Program-made: the position numbers and the translations under genes
In this document: positions 1 through 10,500 of the stretch, piece by piece
Layout: each line of letters begins with the position of its first letter
How positions within the stretch are numbered: position 1 is the stretch's first letter
Source: Triatoma infestans
Taxonomy: Eukaryota; Arthropoda; Insecta; Hemiptera; Reduviidae
Length of the DNA stretch: 64,000 nt
Assembly: GCA_011037195.1 (NCBI GenBank)
Contig: JAAEAF010002546.1
Span: 149,605 to 213,604, forward strand
Reading direction: 5' to 3'
Notes under the pieces: generated by a model
The model's input: only the letters and a program-made list of their open reading frames with translations
What the model was told of the DNA's origin: nothing
Databases searched by the model: none

Positions 1-124
1 AACAATAATAATAATAAAAACAATAGGAATTTTGGACAGATAACGTGGATATTTTGTCAGATCCCATGGAATATCAAGTTTCAACTTTCTACGGTTTTTC
101 GTTTTTGAGCTATGCTGTTCACAT

Positions 125-157
<33 letters not shown>

Positions 158-309
158 GATCATTTGCTAAAAACAACTTTTTTGGACCAGGGGACCTCAA
201 CACGGATATTTCCTGTGAAAACTCAATATCCAAAAAATTGACAGATTACAATACTTCCTCTTTTACTAAGGAGTGACGAGAAAGTAAAAAAAGTCGTTTT
301 TAGAAAATG

Positions 310-310
<1 letters not shown>

Positions 311-353
<43 letters not shown>
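311..353 (+). repeat. (GT)n microsatellite
   Basis: About 21 GT units inside family X. Similar tracts occur at 15972-16020, 19485-19512 and 63920-63957, and (CA)n at about 136-157. The two X copies carry the tract at the same internal place, so it seems to be part of the element. Confidence 0.9.
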
Positions 354-356
<3 letters not shown>

Positions 357-2223
357 GCTGAATATCTTAAAGATGAAAAGTTGCAAGAAGCTTAAAGTTG
401 GTATTCCGTTTAGGTATTACCACCGCATCAGGCACAAAAGATTTCGGGTAAAATGCATTAACTGGAAATGCCACTTTTTTTTCGCGATTTTCTCAAAAAT
501 GGCTCCGACGATTTTCTTCAAACTTCAACTACACATACAAAGAGCTACAACGTTTATTTGCAACATTTTTCGGTAAAGTTCATTTAAGGGCACTTTTGGG
601 GAGGGGTGGGGTTATGGTTTCCTGTAAAGTGGTATTTCAGTTTATTACACAATTCTATCTTCTAAATAATATTAATTAAAATTATTATTATTCTAATGAA
701 TATCAGGAGTTGTGTCTGTACTTGGTAGAGTCAACATCCTGTCTCAAAAAAATGTTTTTAAGAGAGAGTTCAAATCGACCTAGGGCGTGGATTTTTTGCA
801 TATAGTGGAAGTAGTGTGTTTCTGACATATCTGTGAAATATGAAGAAAATGTACCGAGCCGTTTTTTAATTATAAGTAAAAAACATAATTAACTTTGTTA
901 AAATACATATATCTGTGTAAAAGCCGTAGAAAGTTGAAACTTGATATTCCATGGGATCTGACAGGACGTTATCTATCAAAGTTCCCCAAACCGGAAGTAC
1001 CGCTTTACTAGTTGGATTTTTAATTTTTTGTGATTTTCTCAAAAATGGCGTTTTCTTCAAACTTGTCATATCAACTACACATACAAAGATCTACAACTTT
1101 CAATTGAAACTATTTTCTGGGAGAATTCATTTAAGGGCAGTTATGGGGGAGGGGTGGGGTTATGGTTTCCTCCAAAGCGCTATTTGAGTTTATTACACAA
1201 TTCTATCATCTAAATAATATTAATTCGAATTAAATATGTTGTTGAAATTCCGAGTTTGAAAAAATCGGATAACCGGAATTGCGTGTTTACTTTACCACTT
1301 TACTAATGGAAAAGAATGATTTTTTCACTTTTTCGCAATTTTCTCAAAAATGGCTCCAACAATTTTCTTAAAACTTCTTATATAAGCCACACATACAAAG
1401 ATGTACAACTTTTATTTATAACATTTCTCTGGAATAATTCATTCAAGGGCACTTTTAGGTGAGGGGTGGGGTTATGTTTTTCTCTAAAGTGCTATCAAAT
1501 GTTGATTATACTACAATTCTATCATTCAAACAAAATTAATTATTAATAAATAGATGGCCAAAATTCCGAGTTTCAAGAAAATTAGTAAACCGGAAGTGCG
1601 CTTTTATCGAACAGTTTATTCACTTTTCGATGAATTTCATTAAATCACGTTCACAAACTAAATAAAATTTATCAATTTTAATTTCGAGAACTGGAGTAAG
1701 AGAAAATTGTGTGAGTGTTTCACACCAGTTTTTTTTTTTTTTGGTCTCAGGGGACCTCAAAACATCTATTTCCAGTGAAAACTCAATTACTAGTACATTT
1801 GGTTTCATTGAATCACAGTCGTATTGTTAATTGCTAACTGTGGGCCTGGTAACACGTCTCGATTAATACTTTCCCAATTTGTCTATAACATACAAGTTTA
1901 CCGTACCTTTCAAATCTCATTATTTTGTAAAACACAAAATAATAAGATCTGTCAAAATTCCTCTACCAAGAAGTACCATCTTTATTGAATGATATTTTCC
2001 ACTTTTTTGCATATTTCTCGAAAAAAGGCTCCAACGATTTTCTTTAAACGTGGTACATCAAAAACTACGCGTGCTAGGAGCTACAACTTTTATTTGTAAC
2101 ATTTCTTCGGGTAAACTGATTTAAAGGGGCTTTTGGGGGAAGAGTAGGGTTATGTTTTCCTCTAAAGTGCTATCATAGTTGATTATAAAATACTACCTTC
2201 AAAACAAAAACAAGTAAAATTAG

Positions 2224-2458
2224 TGAAGGGATTAGCTCGTGGTTAGCATGTTGGACTCTCAACGCGAAGGTCCCGGGTTCGAGTCCAGTACTACACTTGG
2301 ATTTTTTCTTCCTAGTAGCCACTACAGCTCACTTGTTCGGTGATGGACAGGGTTGTCTGTATCCTCGAGAACACTGTCCAGAGGCCCAGCAGTTCATTGA
2401 GAAAGCTCCGGGCGCCAATGATCATAGATATTAACGCGCCTTAATTAAAAAAAAAAAA
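2224..2458 (+). mobile_element. SINE family 1 copy (tRNA-Ala-like head)
   Basis: Head GGGATTAGCTCGTGGTTAGC then GGTCCCGGGTTCGAGTCCAG (A-box and B-box like). The body contains cttcctag, ggtgatggacag and gttgtctgta, and ends ttaattaaaaaaaaaa. Inserted in family X. Confidence 0.85.
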
Positions 2459-2989
2459 TTGATTAGAAATAGATTGCCAAAAATTCCGAGTTTCCAAGAA
2501 AATTAATATATACCAGAAATGCATTTTTACTGAACAGTTTATATTTTCTCCATAATATGAACACCGACGAATTCCACTTGATATACTAACTATAAAAATA
2601 TGATACCAAGTGTGAGTGTAACAGAAACATTATGTTGAAGTGAACTCTCTCTACACGAACTTGGTGAATGTGCTCTGATGATGCATGCTACGACGGATAA
2701 AATACCCCATGTAATCCAGCATTGCCGACCCATCCACATATTCAATAAAATTGGCAATCAGTTTTGATAACTGGGGTATTGAGAAAGTTGTGTTTTACAC
2801 CAGATTTTTTTTTTTCTTTTTTTTACAACTAATGTAGTTATAGTTTGAATGTAAAAAAATACACAACTTTTAAAGTTTACCATTATTATTGTTGTTTCTC
2901 TTGAAGTGACAAGAAACTGAACACCTGGAATTGTTGCTAATTTTTTGAAACAAATCGTGTATGAAAGTTTAGTTTGGCAGAAGTTGAGG

Positions 2990-3175
2990 GCGAAGCCTCA
3001 TATATCACTGCGATCTGCATTAAGAGATGTCTATTTTGGACCCCTTAAAATCGTAGCACATCCTTCCAGCTTCGCCCTCCTAATTACGGCTAGCAAATCT
3101 GAAAGTGGCTCCGTTATTAAAAGCTCGTAGTTTTGGGATTGCTTGTCCCCAGTTGAAGGAATCATGTATAAATGT
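2990..3175 (-). mobile_element. LINE family L 3' end, short relic
   Basis: Minus-strand match to the last ~180 nt of the family L ORF2 and 3' UTR (ccttccagcttcgccctcct, gggattgcttgtccccagtt). Confidence 0.65.
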
Positions 3176-3299
3176 TAGAAATTAAAACTTAATTAGGAAA
3201 TAAAATATGAATCTCTCAATCTATTCATGTAGCTATAATTGCCAGTTTTACTGGGATGTAACATATGTCTTTGCGCTTTTTGGCATTTTTACTCTAATG

Positions 3300-4310
3300 A
3301 GTATTAAAAAATAAGTACTTACCAAGTTTATTCATCAAAGTATAATCCATTGTCATTAAATCACTTCAACCCTATTTTTGTGCCAGTAATTGAATTTCTC
3401 TTTGGTACCGGCGGAGTTTCTTAGTGTTCAATACAAGCTGCTTTTATCACCTCCTCTTCCATAGTGTAGTCCGAAAAAGCGATAGGTCTGGGCTATAAAC
3501 AAGGTGAGGTGGAAGTTCAAACTTTCCAGTCATAAATTTTTGAGGCAGTGTGACTTGCATTATCTTGCTGCAGAAGAACATTTTTTTCTGTCAACTAAAG
3601 AGGAGGGGTACTTCTCGGGGCTCCAGAACAGCATGGACCCTTTCCAATTGTGTGCTCTGAATTGAGTTCAAATGATACCTCGCCCATTGAAAATCAACTC
3701 AAAATTGTACTACTCCCTCAAAAATTCCACCATACACGCAGACGACCATTATCTTTTTCGCAAACCTTTTCCTTCGTGGCACAAGAAAGAGCAGACTGGC
3801 CCATAGATAACCCACTGTTTTTTTGGGGGTATGTTTGCATTATTAAAGTATACCCAACTTTTCATTGTAAGTGATGATTCGCATCATAAATCGCTAAATC
3901 ACTTGGATTTTTTTTTTTTTTTTTTTTTAATTTTGACACACTGCAACTCTTATGTGCAAATTTGCTGAGGTGACAATTCGTGGTGGTGGTGGTGGGGCGG
4001 ATAGTCCTACAGCTTTTTTTAGGTACCATTCCAATGTCATGCAAGTGCCCCTATTTATGGTAGAGTGTGATGCTTCTAACCCGCTGCTTCTTAACAGCTT
4101 CTCTTAAACAGTTGGGGTCAAAGGACCCCGTGGACCCCACCCCCCCCCGGATTACCTCACTTTCAACGCTCATCTCTACTTCCTTGAAATTTTTTAAACC
4201 AATACTGTGCAGACACGATTTAACAAAGCATTGCCCCCCCTCCCACCACCTCAACTTTACAAATTTCTTGAGCTACAGCTATTGCTAAATAAAGTCTTTT
4301 TATTTGAAAA
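3300..4310 (-). mobile_element. Degenerate mariner-like element, copy 1
   Basis: Reverse-complement relative of 23100-24000. The minus strand shows decayed transposase words (QDNA-like, YSPDL-like and a terminal 'VIKAACIE' stretch at about 3440-3460). Both copies share the segment around 3960-4030, with a G/T-rich microsatellite here. It is too decayed for a frame. Confidence 0.55.
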
Positions 4311-4384
4311 AATGCTTCAATATCACCTGAATTTTTAAGCTTCTATCAGATTATATTGGAAGACGAATTGTTCTTTACAATGAG

Positions 4385-4735
4385 GGTAAAGAACACTAAG
4401 GGAAGAGGCAGGCAAATGTTAAAAGACATTTAACAGGGATCTACTGAGCCATAGCCGAAGGCATGTAAGGGTATTAGTGGCTCTAATAACAGGGCATTGT
4501 AGGCTAAACAGGCACATGCACTAATTGCTACTTGCAGGCAGCGTGTTATGCCGGTTCTGCAAGGCTGAGGAGGAAACTCCGGCCTGATGAGGATACAAGG
4601 TTTCTTCAGCTGGTGGGAAGCATCCCGAAGCCGCGAGCTTCATTGACGCAAAGCCTGATTAAGAGGGCGAAGCTGAATGTTGTGCTTCCTAGCAGGATAC
4701 TGCTAACTCTAATAAAATAGTTAGCAATATCCTGT
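4385..4735 (+). mobile_element. LINE family L 3' end
   Basis: A decayed ORF2 end: catagccgaaggcatgtaag, then gggcattgtaggctaaacag and gttatgccggttctgcaagg (the CRFC-like knuckle), ending gattaagagggcgaagctga. The same family occurs at 2990-3175, 6339-6995, 22610-23085, 24780-25420, 39840-40590 and 41200-41830. Confidence 0.7.
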
Positions 4736-5104
4736 GAACGTTACTATGGGGCAGAAACATGAGAGGACCTGTTTTTACAATCTGACGAAATTAGGTGACA
4801 GTCGACTTTTAATTGAACATAAGGTTATATTACAGGTGTAGCTCTAGCTCTGAGAATGCTAGGAAAGAGAGGCATCAATTATCTCAGAGACCAAATGCCC
4901 ATCAGTTACTTAATACATACTGTAAAACTCTAAAGAGATCAATCACAGATTTCTTGTTACAGTTGTGGTTAATAAGGGACATTATAGAAGAACAGAAAAG
5001 TTTTTACTTGAAAACAAAAAATGCAAGAAATGGCCCTACTCCATGTAGAGAAAAGAGAGGTATGCCGAGCAAAAATAAATATATAAATAAAATTAATGGG
5101 AGCG

Positions 5105-5425
5105 AATAAAGATATTGAAGGCGGTTTATATGGGGGGAACAGTGTGCCAAGATGCGAGTCTGGAGATGCTGAAAAAACGCGGAGTTGGGAAGAGTTATAC
5201 AGGGAAGAGGATCTAGTGTTTGTGGTCAAGTAGAGGGAAAGTTGCGTTGGGTGGGTGCTTGTGTATAGGATGGGCACCACGAAGAGCGCTGGAGGGTTAC
5301 CCCGGAGGCAGTAGACCGAGGGAGTGACCTAGGCTACGTTGGATGTGCGATGTGCAAGAGGATCTCCAGGATCTGAACATACAATAATGGAGAAGAAAAA
5401 GCGACTGATAGGTAAGCTTGGGGTC
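5105..5425 (+). mobile_element. LINE ORF2 tail fragment, copy 1
   Basis: Reads KLRWVG-type then a GLPRRQ-like and DVRCARGSPGSEHTIM stretch over mixed frames, like the 'LRWlGHvlRM ... vQEDLqdLni' end of many LINE ORF2 proteins. It is duplicated at 5855-6125. Confidence 0.55.
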
Positions 5426-5854
5426 AGGTACAGACGGAGACAAAGATCCTACACGGGCCGTACAGGCCACACACAGTTGAGTGCAAAGAAAGAGAAGAAA
5501 AAGTGGAATAAATCGAAATCAAGTATATTTCCCTGGAAAGGGAGAATAAACAAAGTAGAAATGGACCAATATTTGTGGGCATAAAAATCAATGGAACCCG
5601 ACCAAAATAGAAGTTGATACACTAGGGTTAAATGTAGATGGAGCAAAGCACATGTTAAAACGAAAGCTGTACTTAAAAGTTATACTGGCGAAATCATAAT
5701 TCTCAAAGGGAAAGTACTCATTGAGTTTACGACTGTGTAACATATGCTGTGAATAAGGGATCACGCCCATTATTAGGATAAGACTGGTTAAATCTAATAC
5801 CGTCCCGTTAGACTAGCGAAGAAATCCATAATCTCAGACAAGAGGAGCCCAAGG

Positions 5855-6125
5855 ATTATTATGGAGACCACAGTGCCAAGATGCGAGGTTTGGAGGTGCT
5901 GAAACAAACGCGAAAGTTGTGAGAGTTATATGGGGAAGAGGATCTAGTGTTTGTGATCAAGCTGAGGAAAAGTTGCGTTGGGTTAGAACGAGCACTGGAG
6001 GGTGACCTCGGAGGCAGTAGCCCAATGGTGAGGCCTAGGTTACGTTAGATGTGCGATGTACAAGAGGATCCCTAAGATCTGAACATACTACAATGCAGAA
6101 GAAAAGCGACTGCTGGGGGTCAAGA
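5855..6125 (+). mobile_element. LINE ORF2 tail fragment, copy 2
   Basis: Same order of words as 5105-5425 (agtgccaagatgcgag, gaagaggatctagtgtttgt, atgtgcgatgtacaagagga), about 85% alike with small indels. The DNA between the two copies, and 6126-6330, shows nothing I can name. Confidence 0.55.
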
Positions 6126-6338
6126 TAATGACGGAGGCCTAAACCACAGTTCATTGAGTTGATAAAAATGGAATTAATCGAAATCAAGCATATTTCGCTG
6201 GTAAGTGGAGGGGATAACCTCTCTCGAATCCTTCACCTCATATCAGCCTCATCCATTTTCTGAGATAAAAAGTTGCGTTTGCTTGCCCTATTTTACCCTC
6301 AATCATGGTATGATCTCCCCACAGAATAGAATAAAAGC

Positions 6339-6995
6339 GAGGGGAAACGGGCCTCATTCCACTGCGGCCTACAAAACGAGGTCTATTGTGGATCCCCTAG
6401 AATTACAGCACATCCCTCAGCTTCGGCCCTCTTAATCAGGCCTAGCAAAGCTGAGAGCAGCTCCTCATGAAGCTCACAGCTTCGGGATTGCTTGTCCCCG
6501 ATTGAAGAAACCTTGTCCTCGCCAGGCCGGCGCACTCGCAGAGGATGTGCACCGGGGTCTCATTGCAGAATCGGCATACGGCGCCATCTGTAAGATGTAG
6601 TTGGTGCATGTGCCTATTTAGCCTATAATGCCCGGTTAGTAGACCCCCACTATTAGCCTTATATCCCTTCAGCTATGGCTCAGTAAATCCCTGGCGAATT
6701 TAGGCAAATGTCTGTTGATAAAGAGTTTTGCCTGCCTCTGTCCTGTTGTTCTCTCTCCACCAAAGCAGACCCTGTTCTTCTATCCAACCTTTGATAGAAA
6801 TTTGTATTAGGCTCCTGGACAAGTCGCAGAAGGGTTCGGGGCCTATGAAGGTATCCTGCGAACCCGCCCCGCTAGGGCATCCTCCCTTTCATTGCCCAGA
6901 AACCCCGCATATCCCAGGCGAGTGTCAGTTTGTTTCGAGCACCCACCTCGGTTAGGGCAGTTAGGCTGTCCCACACCAGTCTTGAGATTATTTGG
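6339..6995 (-). mobile_element. LINE family L 3' end
   Basis: The minus strand reads DTRLGYAGFLGNEREDALAG (end of an RNase H domain) and on to a knuckle region and a 3' UTR at gttctatt/cctcattccactgcggcct. Stops and frameshifts. Following 7000-7380 is AT-rich without a gene. Confidence 0.7.
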
Positions 6996-7379
6996 TGTGA
7001 AGAAAGGGCCCTTCTTCCTATCCTGTACCCTGCGCCACACATACACACACACTCACACAAATTGAGACGATACATTAACATAGATCTCATTCATCTGCTG
7101 ATCCTTCCTGGAATGGGAAAAAGAAACCAAAAAATGTATCTATCTCTTATTCCATATGGCAATCACACAAATCCTTACATAATATTTTATTAATTAATTA
7201 ATTAGTTATAATATTTTAATTGTATAATAGAAACAAAATAATTTATAATTAATATTTTTTATTACACATTTAAATATTTAAATCAACATCCAGTCACAAG
7301 AATTTATAATACTACATAAATTTTGAAAATTTTATTCAAATGATGGCCAAAGCAGTTTGTACTACTTTTGCTAAAATAT

Positions 7380-7539
7380 CTGAATTATTATTTATTTATT
7401 TTTATTTATTTTTTTTTTTTTTTTTGGTCCATGGCTGTTCGAAACACCGTGGAGATTGTATTACAAATATAATAATTAATATTAAAACTAATTTAAAAAA
7501 TAAAAATTAAAAATAAAAAAAAATAAAAATAAAAAAAAT
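7380..7539 (-). terminator. Candidate CPSF6 3' UTR with poly(A) signals
   Basis: Downstream of the TGA at 7542-7540 the minus strand is very A/T-rich. At about 7407-7388 it shows several overlapping AATAAA hexamers after an A run. Any of these could be the polyadenylation signal. The A run and A-rich repeats could also be the tail of a retroposon, so the real cleavage site is unknown. Confidence 0.35.
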
Positions 7540-10500
7540 TCAGTGTCTTGAACTACGATGTGAAGATTCAGCTCTTTCACGTTCCCTTTCTCTGTCACGT
7601 TCTCTATCACGTTCCCTTTCTGGTTCACGTCGGCTATTATCACGTTCACGTTCACGTTCACGTTCACGTTCTCTATCTCTATCACGTTCTCTATATCGTT
7701 CATCATAATACCTTCTTTTTTTTAAATAATATTAAAACATTGAAAAAAAAATAAGATATTTCAAATTAAGTCATAAAAAATTTAAAATAAAAAAAATTAA
7801 TTTACCGTGATTTGGACGCTGTTGAATTTGATTCAGGTGGTTCTGGTGATTTCAGCCTGGGCCGTACATTTTGCCTCGAAGAACTAAAATTTTTTAAAAA
7901 TAGAAATTAAAAAAAATATATATATATATATACAAAACAATAATGAACATTTATTTTTTAAATAACGAAAGAGCCACACACAAAAAAATCTGGTGTGAAA
8001 CACTCACACAACTTTCTCTTACTCCGCACGGTTTATAAAATTGTGTTTGACAAATTTTATAGTTTAGTATATTATTAAATTTAATAAAATTTTGGCAATC
8101 TATTTATTTCTAATTAATTTTTTGTCTTGATGGTAGAATTGTATGGTTCAACTGAGGGCTATGACAGACGAGGCTTCCTGGGTGGCGCCACCTCGGTCGG
8201 GCCACGTATTTTAACGCCACTTGATTCGCGACCTGGGAAGCGCCACCCACGGCTCCAAGGCTCTCCAAGGCCAGTTGAATAATGGAAGTCGAAGAGTTAG
8301 CAGCTGTAGCCTACCTTCACCTACGAAACCAGGAAAAAAATTAAAATAGACGGTTTTGGGTTCACCCCGTATTAAGAGAGAAAAAGGAAACTAGTTTCTT
8401 CTATTCATTGTATCCTCAGCTCAGACAACATCCTGATAAATTTTTCAATTTTCTCCGATTCCCTCCCATTATTCGATGAACTACTCGCTATTCTGAAGAA
8501 AACTCTGACTCATCGTGACACTACCACAATGCAAGCAGCCACCTGTACAGTGGCGCTACCCAGTGTGAACACCCAATTGTAAACTGTCTTGATGATTGGG
8601 TCGCGCGAACCAGGAAGCCTCGTCTGTCTGTCATAGCCCTAAGATAGGACTTTAGTGGACAAACATAACCCTACTACCTCTCCCCCACCAAAAAGTGCCC
8701 TTAAATACATTTTTTCCCGTAAAAATGTTTCAAATAAAAATTGTTAATCTTTGTATGTGTATTTGATATTTTAAGTTTAAAGAGAAAATCGAGAAAATTG
8801 TAATTTTTAAAAAAGTGAAAAAAAAAAATAAAAAAAAACAACCTTCAGTAAGGTGGGTTATTTCCGGTTCAGAAATTTTGACAGATGACGTACTGCCCAG
8901 GTCTCATGGTGTGATACCTAAACGGGAATATAAAGTTTAAATTTTTCTACAATTTTTTCATTTTTCAGCTAAAAACCACTTTTTTTAGATTCAGGGGACC
9001 TCAAAATGTGACACGATTATAATATTTTCTCTTACTAGGAGTAAGAGAAAGAAAAAAAAAATGGGACACTTAGTTTGTTTCATTAATCTATATTCCAAAA
9101 CAGTTTTAAGCTATTTTAAACACCATTTCTGGTAAACCATACACCAATCACTTGACCCGGTGATCCTATTCTAATCCTATGGCGCAACAGCGCATGAAGG
9201 GCCAAGGCTTGCCAGACGGCGATTTGAATAGGAGGGCTTGTGGTAACCCGCCGCTGTTCCCACGCCGTTTAGTTGCGGCCTTCGCTACCTAGGACGCTAC
9301 TAATTGTAACTTCCCACATTTTATCACGATGCTGGGTGAACACCGACATTGCCCTCACGGGGAATCGAACCCTGAATTCTCGCACGAAATGCGAGTGCAC
9401 TAGCTACTAGCCCAACGCGTGAGGACTGACCCGGTGATGGTTTGATAAAAATAGATTAAACCCGCCCCCTCCTCCTCGTGTTATACATCATTTTAAAGAT
9501 CTCGTCAATAGCAGGTAACCCCCTCTTAGAGAGGTGGTCGAGATATAGCCAAATTAAGCTACGCTTCATAGTTTTCTAGATAACTGGGAAAATATATATA
9601 AAAAAAAAATTTTTAACAGATGTAAGTAAATCTTCCTGTTAGTTCTTCTGTTTAAATGGAAAATTAGGTGGTCTTTTCAGTGGTTGTTGATTCATGCTAT
9701 TACCCCCAACACACAAATATATAAATATATATAATAAAAAATATATAAGATATATTAATCTATATATGTAGTATGCTATTTTCTGTCCCGATTTTGTGAA
9801 ATGTCGAATTGCTTCGACTGAAAGGATTTTCAAGCGGGTTTGCACTCGCTTTGGCTCTTAGTTAAGTCTTAAACAAAGCACTTTTAAGAACCAGTGTATA
9901 AAATTGATTTTTACTCTATGCAAGTCTGTGTTATCACACACTATTTTAGCAGAACCATTCTTGATGATGAGCGGAAACGCCCAAAAACAAAAATTAAACA
10001 GACTATCACGGAAAATATCTCTCTGATGCTTTCCCAGCTCTGCAGATCCAACCACAATAACTTATAATAATAAAATTAACATAATTTAAGAAAAAATTAA
10101 AATATTTTATATAATGATTAGATACAAACGTAATTGGTGTGGTTGGTTCCGCAGACCTGGGAAAGCATCAGAGATATTTTACTTTTCGTGGGTCATAGAC
10201 AGGTTTCAAGGCGTTCGCCCCTTCATCAGAATATTTTTGTCAAAACATTGTGATAACATAAGACTTGCAGAGAGTAAAAACACTTTTTTAAAACAACCAG
10301 TGAATCAAACTAAATTTGCTCTGTGCTAGGTCTATGCTACTCCCAAAGTTGTAGTATGCAGCAGGTTGTATACAACTGTTGCATGCAGTTACTTGGGGAG
10401 TAGCGACCCCACGGGTTACCACAGCTCAGTACTCTATGCACTTCGTCAGAATAGTACACAATACACTTAAACTACATACATACTACACTTTACAGACAAG

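Larger units (their letters stand above)
1..2815 (+). mobile_element. Family X repeat with internal ~300-bp repeats (5' end outside window)
   Basis: Contains four or five imperfect internal repeats, each with TTTCTCAAAAATGGCTCC, a segment 'acacatacaaagatctacaac' and a G-rich run (gggaggggtggggttatg) at about 589, 1134, 1447 and 2117. It ends GTGTGTTTTACACCAG at about 2785-2805. It is interrupted by a SINE (2224-2458) and a hammerhead-type repeat relic (about 2560-2750). A (GT)n run lies at 311-353. Confidence 0.7.

Noticed and set aside
307..576. 89-aa ORF with a Val-Cys repeat
   Set aside because: It is the (GT)n microsatellite of family X read as protein.
2224..2300. tRNA gene
   Set aside because: The tRNA-like sequence here, and at 10562, 43588 and 45245 (with minus copies), is always followed by the same SINE body. 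Anticodon stems pair poorly and no terminator follows, so these are SINE heads, not tRNA genes.
7548..7754. Plus-strand ORF rich in His-Val repeats
   Set aside because: It is the complement of the Arg/Glu/Asp repeat in CPSF6 exon 14.
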